Shown: positions 16,211 to 25,213 of the stretch, piece by piece | Position numbering within the stretch: the first letter of the stretch is position 1 | How the letters are laid out: each line of letters begins with the position of its first letter | DNA from: Flavobacterium enshiense | Lineage (GTDB): Bacteria; Bacteroidota; Bacteroidia; Flavobacteriales; Flavobacteriaceae | Length of the DNA stretch: 64,000 bases | Reading direction: 5' to 3' | Assembly (NCBI RefSeq): GCF_022836875.1 | Contig: NZ_CP090376.1 | Location: forward strand, 558,001-622,000 | The notes under the pieces: model-generated | The model's input: only the letters and a program-made list of their open reading frames with translations | Database searches by the model: none | What the model was told of the DNA's origin: nothing | Program-made: the position numbers and the translations under genes

Positions 16211-16237
16211 AAACGCTACCCTTCTCGGTAGCGTTTT
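16211..16237. terminator. bidirectional terminator, NTF2-like / threonine dehydrogenase
   Basis: AAACGCTACC/GGTAGCGTTT with flanking A- and T-runs lies between convergent genes. Confidence 0.85.
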
Positions 16238-16242
16238 TATTA

Positions 16243-17190
16243 TTATAATTTCTTAGCCAGGTTCTCTAACATCGTAGTGGTCATACGTTCCATGTCGAAA
16301 TCATGCTGCCAACCCCAGTCTGTTCTTGCAGAAGAGTCGTCAATACTTGCAGGCCAGCTGTCAGCAATCGCCTGACGGAAATCCGGAGCATAATCGATTG
16401 TGAATTCCGGAATGTGATTTTTGATCGATTCTGCGATTTCCTTCGGCGTAAAACTTACCGCGGATAAATTATAAGACGAACGGATTTTAATTTTCTCTGC
16501 AGGTGCCTGCATAATACTGATCGTTGCTTTAATTGCATCGTCCATGTACATCATCGGCAAACCGGTATTTTCCGAAAGGAAACAAGTGTATTTTTTATCT
16601 TCCAGCGCTTTGTAGTAGATATCCACAGCATAATCCGTAGTACCGCCACCAGGAGGAGTTGTCCATGAAATAAGTCCCGGATAACGGATACTTCTCACGT
16701 CTACCCCATATTTAGTATTGTAGTATTCACACCAACGCTCACCGGATTGTTTCGAAATTCCGTAAACTGTCGATGGCTCCATCACAGTGTACTGCGGCGT
16801 ATTATTTCTCGGAGTTGTAGGACCGAAAACCGCTATACTCGATGGCCAGAAAATCTTTTGGATTTTTCCGTCTTTCGCCAGGTTAAGTACGTGAAACAAC
16901 GAGTTCATGTTCAGATCCCAGGCAAAAGCAGGGTTCTTTTCTGCTGTAGCCGAAAGCAAAGCTGCCATCAGATACACATCGGTAATCTGATATTTCTCAA
17001 TAAGATGTTCAATCTGATTATAATCAAGGGCATTCACAACTTCAAAAATTCCGTTATGCACCACATCGTTCTCCAGTTTTCGGATGTCCGAAGCTATTAC
17101 ATTATCAACTCCGTAGGTTTCTCTCAGTTTTGCAGTCAGTTCAGTACCGATTTGCCCGCAAGCGCCAATGATTAAAATTTTCGTGCTCAT
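16243..17190 (-). CDS. L-threonine 3-dehydrogenase, extended-SDR (epimerase-like) type
   Basis: The 315-residue NAD-dependent enzyme has the Rossmann motif GACGQIG at 9-15, a catalytic Ser at about 118 (PSSIAVFG) and YxxxK with Tyr143 and Lys147 (YGISK). PGLISWTTPPGGGTTDYAVDIYY and MYMDD are typical of the epimerase-type threonine dehydrogenase described in flavobacteria, which oxidises threonine to 2-amino-3-ketobutyrate. A generic NAD-dependent epimerase remains possible. The ATG at 17190 is preferred over a GTG 21 bp upstream, because that GTG overlaps the -7 box at 17211-17218. Confidence 0.8.
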   Translation of the reverse strand: MSTKILIIGACGQIGTELTAKLRETYGVDNVIASDIRKLENDVVHNGIFEVVNALDYNQIEHLIEKYQITDVYLMAALLSATAEKNPAFAWDLNMNSLFHVLNLAKDGKIQKIFWPSSIAVFGPTTPRNNTPQYTVMEPSTVYGISKQSGERWCEYYNTKYGVDVRSIRYPGLISWTTPPGGGTTDYAVDIYYKALEDKKYTCFLSENTGLPMMYMDDAIKATISIMQAPAEKIKIRSSYNLSAVSFTPKEIAESIKNHIPEFTIDYAPDFRQAIADSWPASIDDSSARTDWGWQHDFDMERMTTTMLENLAKKL

Positions 17191-17210
17191 TTCTATTTTT
17201 TTAGTACCCA

Positions 17211-17218
17211 CAAAGATA
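17211..17218 (-). promoter_or_regulatory. -7 promoter box for threonine dehydrogenase
   Basis: TATCTTTG on the minus strand is an exact TAnnTTTG match 21 bp before the ATG. Confidence 0.65.
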
Positions 17219-17330
17219 CTCTTTTGCTAAAATTTAGAATTCAATTTCAATCTGAAAATTTTCAATTCACAAAAAATCAGATTTTAGTTAACATATTCCC
17301 CTCAAAAAAAGGAGTTTTCAATAACATTTG

Positions 17331-17338
17331 TAAATTTG
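17331..17338 (+). promoter_or_regulatory. -7 promoter box for the lipoprotein at 17356
   Basis: TAAATTTG is an exact match 18 bp before the ATG, so the leader would be very short. Confidence 0.6.
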
Positions 17339-17355
17339 CTTTCTAAACTTTTATT

Positions 17356-17943
17356 ATGAAAATCAAGTCGTCGCTGTTGCTTTTATTGTCCCTGTTGATT
17401 TTTTCCTGCCAAAACAAAGAGGAAAGAATCGCCGACAGTGATAAAGCGGCAAAACATAATGATTCGGTATTTGCCGTGATCAACCAAAACTGGAAATTCA
17501 ACATACCGCCGGTAAATTCGAAAGTACAAACCAAAATAAACAGATGGCAGGAATGGCGTGCCTTTAATGAGGAATTGCAACAAAAACCAAAGAGTTCACT
17601 GAATGCCTTTCGACTAAAATCCAAAAGCTTAACGGTAAAAGGTGAAATGATCAACAACAACATTCCGGCTATGTTCAACAAACCGGCCGTAAAAAGCAGG
17701 ATTTCCACGCTGAACACCAAACTGAAATCGCTGGAAACATATATCTCACTTGAATACATTCCGACAAAAAAAGTAATTCCATTGATACAGGATATCACCG
17801 AAGAGGTTATTTCAATTCAAAACCAGATGAATGAAATAATCGTAAAAAGTGAAATCCCGAAAGAAGAAGGGGAAGTGATCATGCTTCAGGCGTTGGATAC
17901 CACCCGTCATGCCCGTCGTGAAATTCAGGAACCACAACCCTAA
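17356..17943 (+). CDS. conserved lipoprotein of unknown function
   Basis: The 195-residue protein has a lipobox LLIFSC (Cys about 18) after a Leu-rich signal. The mature part is polar and mostly helical (Lys/Glu/Gln-rich, with KSRISTLNTKLKSLETYI and a last helix ITEEVISIQNQMNEIIV), and looks like two or three coiled segments. An N-terminal VINQNWKFNIPPVN block stands out. I do not recognise a named family. It precedes mfd; a 12-bp inverted repeat lies between the two genes. Confidence 0.7.
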   Translation: MKIKSSLLLLLSLLIFSCQNKEERIADSDKAAKHNDSVFAVINQNWKFNIPPVNSKVQTKINRWQEWRAFNEELQQKPKSSLNAFRLKSKSLTVKGEMINNNIPAMFNKPAVKSRISTLNTKLKSLETYISLEYIPTKKVIPLIQDITEEVISIQNQMNEIIVKSEIPKEEGEVIMLQALDTTRHARREIQEPQP

Positions 17944-17960
17944 TATTTACTAAATCACAT

Positions 17961-17995
17961 AAGTCATATAAGTTTACCCAATCCTTATATGACTT
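17961..17995 (+). promoter_or_regulatory. perfect 12-bp inverted repeat overlapping the mfd start
   Basis: AAGTCATATAAG (17961-17972) and CTTATATGACTT (17984-17995) are exact inverted copies separated by 11 nt. The ATG used for mfd (17989) sits in the right arm. It lacks a strong T-run, so it may be an operator or a translation-blocking hairpin as much as a terminator. Confidence 0.7.
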
Positions 17996-20900
17996 ATTTG
18001 TTTAAATATAAAACGTTTACATTGAAAACCGACATTCAAAATATCTATAATAAATCGGCGAAAGTTACCCAGATAGCGGAACAACTTCAAAAACGCGAAT
18101 CGAAAATCCAAATGAAAGGATTAATCGGTTCGTCGTTGTCGTTTGTCATCGAAACCCTTTTCCAAAAAACCGACCTCCCTTACTTACTGATTTTTCAAGA
18201 CAAGGAAGAAGCGGCCTATTATCTTAATGATCTGGAAAGCCTGATCAACGATCAGGACGTGTTATTCTATCCGGGCTCGTATCGTCGCCCATATCAAATT
18301 GAAGAAACTGACAACGCCAATGTTTTATTACGAGCCGAAGTACTGAACCGTATAAATTCGCGCAAAAAACCGGCCATCATCGTTACCTATCCCGATGCAC
18401 TTTTTGAAAAGGTGGTTACCCGAAAGGAATTGGACAAAAACACGCTGAAAGTAGCTGTTGGCGATTCTATTTCCATCGATTTCATTAACGAGGTACTTTT
18501 TGAATACAATTTCAAACGCGTGGATTTCGTTTCCGAACCGGGCGAATTTTCCGTACGAGGCGGAATCATTGACGTGTTTTCGTTTTCCAATGACAATCCG
18601 TACCGAATTGAATTCTTTGGCAACGAAGTGGATTCCATACGAAGTTTCGATGTCGAAACACAGCTTTCCATCGAAAAACAGAAGAAAATCACCATTATCC
18701 CGAATGTTGAAAATAAATTCCTGAAAGAGAACCGCGAAAGTTTCCTGGAATACATAAATCCGCAAACTGTGCTTTTCATTCAGAACACAGATTTGTTGTT
18801 AACACAATTGGACAAATTGTTCGGAAAAGCCACGGAAGCCTTTGAAAAACTCTCAAAAGACATTCAGCATACAGCTCCGGAAGCCATGTTTTTAAACCAG
18901 CAGGCTTTCGTAAAAAAGGCTTTGGATTTTACGTTAGTGGAATTGGCTACCAAACCCATTTTCCGAACCGAAAAAACGTTTGAATTTCACACACAGCCGC
19001 AACCATCGTTCAACAAGCAGTTTGATTTATTGTTAAATAATCTAAACGACAATCATTTTAACGGCATCAAAAACTATTTGTTCTGTTCCAATGACGGACA
19101 GGCAAAACGTTTCCACGATATTTTTGAAAGTCTGGATGAAGCGAATCACGAAAACATTCGCAAACAATACCACACCATTGTTTTTTCGTTGTTTCAGGGG
19201 TTCATCGACGAAGAAAACCAAATTGCCTGTTATACCGATCATCAGATATTCGAGCGTTATCATAAGTTCAATCTGAAAAATGGGTATTCGAAGAAGCAGA
19301 CTATCACACTGAAGGAACTTACCACCCTTTCCGTGGGTGATTATGTGACACACATCGATCACGGAATCGGGAAATTTGGCGGATTGCAAAAAATTCAGGT
19401 GGAAGGCAAAACGCAGGAAGCCATCAAATTGGTCTATGCCGATAACGATATTGTGTACGTAAGCATTCACTCGCTGCACAAAATATCGAAATACAACGGA
19501 AAAGACGGAGCGCCTCCAAAAATATACAAGCTAGGCTCAACAGCCTGGAAAACTTTAAAACAAAAAACCAAAGCCCGTGTAAAACACATTGCGTTCAATC
19601 TGATTCAGCTATACGCTAAACGCCGTTTAGACAAAGGTTTTGCTTTTGCACCGGACAGTTATTTGCAGGCCGAACTGGAATCCTCCTTTATTTACGAAGA
19701 CACGCCCGATCAGTTAAAAGCTACACAGGAAGTAAAAACCGACATGGAGAACGACCGCCCGATGGACCGTTTGGTTTGTGGTGACGTTGGTTTCGGAAAA
19801 ACCGAAGTCGCTATCCGTGCGGCTTTTAAAGCGGTCGATAATGGAAAGCAAGTGGCCGTTTTGGTTCCGACAACCATTTTGGCGTTTCAGCATTATAAAA
19901 CCTTCCGTGAACGCTTAAAAGAAATGCCGGTGAATGTTGCATACATCAATCGTTTCCGTAGCGCCAAACAAAAAGCAGAAACCCTGAAACAACTTGAAGA
20001 AGGAAAACTCGACATTCTTATCGGAACTCATCAGTTGGTCAATAAAAATGTAGTTTTCAAGGATTTGGGACTACTTATTGTGGACGAGGAGCAAAAGTTC
20101 GGTGTAAATGTAAAAGATAAACTGAAAACCATCGCGCATAACGTAGACACGCTGACCTTAACGGCGACACCAATCCCGAGAACCCTTCAGTTTTCGCTAA
20201 TGGCGGCACGTGATTTATCGGTTATAACAACGCCGCCACCGAACCGTTATCCGATAGACACACAGGTTGTTGGTTTTAACGAAGAAGTGATTCGTGATGC
20301 GATTTCTTATGAGATCGAGCGTGGCGGACAAGTATATTTCATCAACAACCGTATTGAAAACATCAAGGAAATTGCCGGTATGATTCAGCGTTTGGTTCCC
20401 GGAGCGAAAGTTGGCGTGGGACACGGTCAGATGGACGGTAAAAAACTCGAAGAACTGATGTTGGCCTTTATGGACGGCGAATTTGATGTTTTGGTAGCCA
20501 CAACCATCATTGAAAGTGGTTTAGACGTACCGAATGCCAATACGATTTTCATCAACAATGCCAATAATTTCGGATTGTCTGATTTGCATCAGATGCGTGG
20601 CCGTGTGGGACGAAGCAATAAAAAAGCGTTCTGTTATTTTATTTGTCCGCCCTATTCTGCTATGACCGAAGAAGCCCGAAAACGAATTCAGGCTTTAGAG
20701 CAGTTCAGCGAACTGGGCAGCGGTTTCAACATTGCCATGAAAGATTTGGAAATTCGCGGCGCAGGGGATTTATTGGGTGGAGAACAAAGCGGTTTCATCA
20801 ATGACATTGGCTTCGACACCTATCAGAAAATCATGAACGAAGCCATCGAGGAATTAAAAGAAAACGAATTCAAGGACTTGTATCCGGAAGAAAACGACAT

Positions 20901-21375
20901 CGAAACCAAGGAATACGTCAAAGATATTCAGATTGATACCGATTTCGAATTATTGTTCCCGGACGAATACATTAACAACATTTCGGAACGACTGAACCTG
21001 TACAATGAATTGAGTTTGATTAAAACGGAAGAAGCGCTTCAGCAATACGAACAAAAACTGATTGACCGTTTCGGTGCCCTGCCAAAACAAGCGGTGGCTT
21101 TACTGAACAGCATTCGTATCAAATGGAAAGCGACCCATATCGGAATTGAAAAATTGGTACTGAAGCAAGGAAAAATGGTTGGTTATTTTGTTTCCGACCA
21201 GCAATCGGATTTCTACCAGTCGGCCAAATTCATGAAAGTGTTGCAGTTCGTACAACAAAACGGAAACCTCTGCAAAATGAAGGAGAAAGAAACCAAAAAC
21301 GGTTTGCGATTGCTACTGACTTTCGAAAATGTAAAATCAGTAAAACGCGCATTGGAACTAATAGAAATGATATAA
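17989..21375 (+). CDS. mfd: transcription-repair coupling factor
   Basis: Mfd displaces RNA polymerase stalled at lesions and recruits UvrA. The 1128-residue protein has the UvrB-like N-terminal part (FYPGSYRRPYQIEETDNANVL), the RNA polymerase-interaction region (LSVGDYVTHIDHGIGKFGGL), and a translocase with Walker A GDVGFGKTE at about 596-604 and DEEQ at about 698-702. TATPIPRTLQ and the TRG motif region (LHQMRGRVGRSN) follow, and the D7 domain ends the protein. The ATG at 17989 lies in an inverted repeat; TTG at 18022 is an in-frame alternative. The stop is followed at once by a terminator shared with pgi. Confidence 0.96.
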   Translation: MTYLFKYKTFTLKTDIQNIYNKSAKVTQIAEQLQKRESKIQMKGLIGSSLSFVIETLFQKTDLPYLLIFQDKEEAAYYLNDLESLINDQDVLFYPGSYRRPYQIEETDNANVLLRAEVLNRINSRKKPAIIVTYPDALFEKVVTRKELDKNTLKVAVGDSISIDFINEVLFEYNFKRVDFVSEPGEFSVRGGIIDVFSFSNDNPYRIEFFGNEVDSIRSFDVETQLSIEKQKKITIIPNVENKFLKENRESFLEYINPQTVLFIQNTDLLLTQLDKLFGKATEAFEKLSKDIQHTAPEAMFLNQQAFVKKALDFTLVELATKPIFRTEKTFEFHTQPQPSFNKQFDLLLNNLNDNHFNGIKNYLFCSNDGQAKRFHDIFESLDEANHENIRKQYHTIVFSLFQGFIDEENQIACYTDHQIFERYHKFNLKNGYSKKQTITLKELTTLSVGDYVTHIDHGIGKFGGLQKIQVEGKTQEAIKLVYADNDIVYVSIHSLHKISKYNGKDGAPPKIYKLGSTAWKTLKQKTKARVKHIAFNLIQLYAKRRLDKGFAFAPDSYLQAELESSFIYEDTPDQLKATQEVKTDMENDRPMDRLVCGDVGFGKTEVAIRAAFKAVDNGKQVAVLVPTTILAFQHYKTFRERLKEMPVNVAYINRFRSAKQKAETLKQLEEGKLDILIGTHQLVNKNVVFKDLGLLIVDEEQKFGVNVKDKLKTIAHNVDTLTLTATPIPRTLQFSLMAARDLSVITTPPPNRYPIDTQVVGFNEEVIRDAISYEIERGGQVYFINNRIENIKEIAGMIQRLVPGAKVGVGHGQMDGKKLEELMLAFMDGEFDVLVATTIIESGLDVPNANTIFINNANNFGLSDLHQMRGRVGRSNKKAFCYFICPPYSAMTEEARKRIQALEQFSELGSGFNIAMKDLEIRGAGDLLGGEQSGFINDIGFDTYQKIMNEAIEELKENEFKDLYPEENDIETKEYVKDIQIDTDFELLFPDEYINNISERLNLYNELSLIKTEEALQQYEQKLIDRFGALPKQAVALLNSIRIKWKATHIGIEKLVLKQGKMVGYFVSDQQSDFYQSAKFMKVLQFVQQNGNLCKMKEKETKNGLRLLLTFENVKSVKRALELIEMI

Positions 21376-21377
21376 AA

Positions 21378-21401
21378 AAAGCCTCAGACTTGAGGCTTTT
21401 C
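21378..21401 (+). terminator. terminator of mfd, inside the pgi 3' end
   Basis: AGCCTCA/TGAGGCT with a T-run lies 5 bp after the mfd stop. The stem overlaps the last codons of the convergent pgi gene (Glu-Lys-Pro-Gln-Val), so it is also coding on the other strand. Confidence 0.75.
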
Positions 21402-23024
21402 TATTTTCTTTATATTCGAATAGTAATTCAAAAGGAATTCGGTGGAACTGTCATGTGGTTTTGAAATTCCGGTTTTAATTTCATCTAGTATGGTTGAAGC
21501 CAATTGCTTTCCGTATTCCACTCCAAACTGATCATAACTGAAAATATTCCAGATGACACCCTGTACAAATATCTTATGCTCGTACATCGCAATTAACGAT
21601 CCAAGCGCTTTAGGGGTCAATTTTTGAATAAGCAGTGTATTCGTAGGCTTATTACCTTCAAAAACCTTAAAAGGGGCTAAAAATTCATTTTTAACACCTT
21701 CTGCTGATACCTCGTCATCGCTTTTCCCTAAAAGCAGAGCTTCGGTTTGGGCAAAGAAATTCGACATGAGCTTATCATGATGCTCCTTATTGCCATGAAG
21801 CGGCTCAATAAAGCCGATAAAATCACACGGAATCAATTTGGTTCCCTGGTGAACTAACTGGAAGAACGCATGCTGGGCATTACTGCCCGGTTCGCCCCAG
21901 ATAATGTTTCCTGTCTGGTAATTGACCGGATTACCGTCACGATCCACTCGCTTCCCGTTACTTTCCATTACTGCCTGCTGCAAATACGTCGCTAACTTTT
22001 TCAGGTATTGTGAGTATGGGATGACCGCTTCGGTTTCGCATCCGAAGAAATTATTGTACCAAACGCTCAGCAAGGCCAATATCACCGGTATGTTACGCTC
22101 AAAAGGCTGTTGCTCGAAATGGGAATCCATCTTGTTGGCCCCCTCGAGTAATTCTTCAAAGTTTTCATATCCTATCGACAGAGCAATGGACAATCCCACG
22201 GCGCTCCACATCGAGAAACGACCACCTACCCAATCCCACATTGGGAATATATTATCGGGAGCGATACCGAACTCGGTAACTTTTTCAATATTGGTGGAAA
22301 CGGCCACAAAATGTTTGGCGATATCTTCATTTTTAGCCGAACGTAAAAACCACCTTTTCAGGAAAGTCGCATTGGAAATGGTTTCCTGGGTGGTAAAAGT
22401 CTTCGAAACCACAACAAACAAGGTGGTTTCAGGGTTCAGATTCTTAACGGTTTCGGCAATATGATCACCATCAATATTGGAAACAAAATGAAGATTTAAG
22501 TGATTTTTATAAAACTGCAAAGCTTCCACAGCCATATCCGGACCCAGGTCAGAACCACCGATACCAATATTTACAATATCGGTAAAACGTTTACCGGAAA
22601 AACCTTTACGGTCACCTGAAATAACAGATTCAGTAAATGACTTTATCTTTCGCTGAATCTCTTCAATTTCTGAAATAATATCCTTTCCATCCACAACAAG
22701 TGATTCCTGCGAAGTACGCAAAGCGGTATGCAGCGCGGACCTGTTTTCGGTCGCATTGATTTTATCACCCGAAAAATACTTCCGGATGGCATCTTTCAGA
22801 TGAATCTCATCAGCCAACCCCAAAAGCAATGACAACGTTTCAGAATTGATTCGGTTTTTCGAAAAATCCAGCAGAAAGCCATTCCATTGAATATGGAATT
22901 TCTGTACTCTGTTCGGATCTCCGGAAAACATTTCCTGCATGGAAGCATGTTCCATCTCAGCAAAATGTTCCTGTAATTTTCTCCAGGATTCGGTTCTTAT
23001 GGGATTAGTGTTTATCAACGCCAT
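21384..23024 (-). CDS. pgi: glucose-6-phosphate isomerase
   Basis: This glycolytic and gluconeogenic enzyme interconverts glucose-6-phosphate and fructose-6-phosphate. The 546-residue protein has IGIGGSDLGPDM, FVVVSKTFTTQET, GRFSMWSAVGLSIALSIG, WGEPGSNAQHAFFQLVHQG (with the catalytic region) and VWNIFSYDQFGVEYGKQLA. The length is normal. Its ATG overlaps the stop of the upstream M23 peptidase gene by 1 nt (TAATG), so it is the last gene of a DUF3108-TDO-M23-pgi operon. Confidence 0.97.
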   Translation of the reverse strand: MALINTNPIRTESWRKLQEHFAEMEHASMQEMFSGDPNRVQKFHIQWNGFLLDFSKNRINSETLSLLLGLADEIHLKDAIRKYFSGDKINATENRSALHTALRTSQESLVVDGKDIISEIEEIQRKIKSFTESVISGDRKGFSGKRFTDIVNIGIGGSDLGPDMAVEALQFYKNHLNLHFVSNIDGDHIAETVKNLNPETTLFVVVSKTFTTQETISNATFLKRWFLRSAKNEDIAKHFVAVSTNIEKVTEFGIAPDNIFPMWDWVGGRFSMWSAVGLSIALSIGYENFEELLEGANKMDSHFEQQPFERNIPVILALLSVWYNNFFGCETEAVIPYSQYLKKLATYLQQAVMESNGKRVDRDGNPVNYQTGNIIWGEPGSNAQHAFFQLVHQGTKLIPCDFIGFIEPLHGNKEHHDKLMSNFFAQTEALLLGKSDDEVSAEGVKNEFLAPFKVFEGNKPTNTLLIQKLTPKALGSLIAMYEHKIFVQGVIWNIFSYDQFGVEYGKQLASTILDEIKTGISKPHDSSTEFLLNYYSNIKKIEKPQV

Positions 23025-24259
23025 TATTCTCCAAATTTAGCTAATGAAACACTATCCAATTCTTTTTTTAACGGAGTCATTTCGTTTATAAATCGGGCTT
23101 TGTATTTTGGGCTCATAGGTTCAGAATTGGGTAATTTTTGACGGAGTGGATCAACCTGAATCCCATTTTTCCAGAAACGGTAGCAAACATGAGGCCCAGT
23201 AGCCAAACCAGTACTACCAACCTTCCCAATCACTTGCCCCTGTTGAACATGCTGTCCTTGTCTGACAAGTATCTTTGACATGTGAAGATATTGCGTGGAA
23301 TAAGTCCCGTTGTGTTTCACTTTCACGAAATTACCGTTACCACCAGTGTACCCTGTCTGCACAACCGTTCCTGAGGCGGTGGTCATGATCGGAGTTCCGG
23401 TCGCTGCCGCATAATCAGTCCCATTGTGTGCTTTCCAGCGCAACTGGACAGGGTGAAAACGGCTTTTAGCAAATCGCGAGGTAATATTTACGAATTTCAG
23501 TGGCGCTTTCAAGAACATATTCTTAAGCACTTTTCCTTCTTCATCGAAATAATCGACTCTTTTAGAATTCTCATCCTGTTTGAACGGAAACGCATAGATT
23601 TTTTTCCCTTTGTACTCAAAGTAAGAAGCCTCAACATTTTCAACGCCTAGATATTCTCCGCCTTCAAGGTATTTTTCATTCACGATTACCGCGAACTTGT
23701 CACCTTTCTTGATTTTAAAAAAATCGATGGACCAAGCGTAAATTTTCGATAATTCGGGAGCTAATGCTGGAGAAACCCCAGACCGGCTAAGGGTACTGGA
23801 AACAGAACCGTCAATGGCAGCAGCAATCGTTCGGCGCTTGATAACTACCGGACGTTCTTTTTTATAAACCAATGGGATAGAGTCGCGCAAGTCCACGACA
23901 TAATAGCTCATCTTATCAGGCTGATAGATGAATACTTTTAAATCGTTGGGCGCTGTTTTATTTTGAAGTAAGGTAAACGGTTTTCCGATTCGGATGTTGC
24001 GGACATCGAAAGAGTCTTTTACTTTTTCGTTGATTTCATGCACCTTAGCAGCATCAAACCCTTGTTCGCTTAATATTTTCCCGAAACTGTCACCCGATTG
24101 AACTGTATCGTGAACGACTTTAAAATCATTTAATTTGAATCCGAATTCAATAACAATCTTCTCTTTCGGGGCTTCGGCTTTTTTTGTTCCTTCTTTTTCT
24201 TCTTTTTTGTTACAAGCAAATAATATTAATGATAATAATATGATTGTGACGTATCTCAA
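23024..24259 (-). CDS. M23 family peptidoglycan metallopeptidase (lipoprotein), HxC variant
   Basis: The 411-residue protein has a lipobox ILFAC (Cys about 16) and a long charged linker. It then has OapA/LysM-like regions (VQSGDSFGKIL; DFFKIKKGDKFAV) and a C-terminal LytM domain. The zinc residues are His278 and Asp282 (HNGTDYAA), and an active-site His near 326 (YLHMS). The last motif reads PHVCYRFW, so the usual HxH is His357-Val-Cys359. The family cuts peptide cross-links in peptidoglycan for envelope growth. It overlaps pgi by 1 nt and lies 27 bp after TDO. Confidence 0.88.
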   Translation of the reverse strand: MRYVTIILLSLILFACNKKEEKEGTKKAEAPKEKIVIEFGFKLNDFKVVHDTVQSGDSFGKILSEQGFDAAKVHEINEKVKDSFDVRNIRIGKPFTLLQNKTAPNDLKVFIYQPDKMSYYVVDLRDSIPLVYKKERPVVIKRRTIAAAIDGSVSSTLSRSGVSPALAPELSKIYAWSIDFFKIKKGDKFAVIVNEKYLEGGEYLGVENVEASYFEYKGKKIYAFPFKQDENSKRVDYFDEEGKVLKNMFLKAPLKFVNITSRFAKSRFHPVQLRWKAHNGTDYAAATGTPIMTTASGTVVQTGYTGGNGNFVKVKHNGTYSTQYLHMSKILVRQGQHVQQGQVIGKVGSTGLATGPHVCYRFWKNGIQVDPLRQKLPNSEPMSPKYKARFINEMTPLKKELDSVSLAKFGE

Positions 24260-24286
24260 TTTTGTTGGTTTAGGTTGGTTACTTTT

Positions 24287-25213
24287 TTATTCTCCCCATT
24301 TATCCAATTCTTCTTTCGTCCAAAGTTCGGGAAAAAATATCCTTCTTTGGTATTTTGGCAACATATATTTTTTCCAGTCACTTCCTCCGGTGGCTTCATG
24401 AGCTCCAGGAACACTCTCAATATACTTCACTGCAGCATTGTAATGACCCATAACCCAAGTGATGTTTACCGTTTTATCATAGTGACGCATAGCGGCAATC
24501 AGATCGGCATTTTTCTGATCTTCTTCCGGCAATTGCTTGAATTTCTGCCAAAGGTTTTTCTGGTTGTATTCTTCCATGAAAGCAAGAAATTCAGCTTTGT
24601 ATTTCTTCTCAAACCCTTTTAACAGATAAGACTTTTCACCCGTAGCATAATCTTTTCCTCCTGCCTGCCAGTACAAATGCTCCATGGCATGTTCGTAGTG
24701 CGTATTACGATCAATGGTAGCTCTGAAACGGTGATCTATAAGATTGATTAAATCCGTTGAAGCAAATTCAATCAAACGGTATTGGGCACTTTGGAAACCA
24801 CTGGCTGGTGTTAATGTGTTTCGGAATTTTAAATACTGCTCCACTTCCATTCCGTCCCCCATAATATCAAAAGAGGTGGTAAGCATGTTGAAATAACGAC
24901 TGATTCTGTGAAGACGTTCTGCAAAAAATGAGGTAGTCAACGTTGTTGCATTCGAAACCTGTTCAATTTCCCACAGAATCATTTTGAACAACAATTCATT
25001 TACCTGATGATACATTATGAAAACCATTTCATCCGGTAAAGTTGTACGTTGAATCTGTAAGTTTAGAAGAGCGTCCGTTTGTATATAATCCCAATAAGTG
25101 ATTGGTTTAGCCCATAAAAGGCCTTCTAAATGCGTTTCGGTTTTTTGATTGATTGCCTGGAATTTCGCATCAATCTGATCCAGTTTATTCTGAATTTCTG
25201 GTGTAATTTCCAT
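24287..25213 (-). CDS. tryptophan 2,3-dioxygenase family protein
   Basis: This haem enzyme opens the indole ring of L-tryptophan to N-formylkynurenine, the first step of the kynurenine pathway. The 308-residue protein has LPDEMVFIMYHQVNELLFKMIL and FRNTLTPASGFQSAQYR (substrate pocket). It also has WVMGHYNAAVKYI, with the likely haem-ligand His, and GGSDWKKYM near the end, matching the TDO order. No kynureninase or kynurenine formamidase gene is visible nearby. Its ATG overlaps the stop of the DUF3108 gene by 1 nt. Confidence 0.88.
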   Translation of the reverse strand: MEITPEIQNKLDQIDAKFQAINQKTETHLEGLLWAKPITYWDYIQTDALLNLQIQRTTLPDEMVFIMYHQVNELLFKMILWEIEQVSNATTLTTSFFAERLHRISRYFNMLTTSFDIMGDGMEVEQYLKFRNTLTPASGFQSAQYRLIEFASTDLINLIDHRFRATIDRNTHYEHAMEHLYWQAGGKDYATGEKSYLLKGFEKKYKAEFLAFMEEYNQKNLWQKFKQLPEEDQKNADLIAAMRHYDKTVNITWVMGHYNAAVKYIESVPGAHEATGGSDWKKYMLPKYQRRIFFPELWTKEELDKWGE

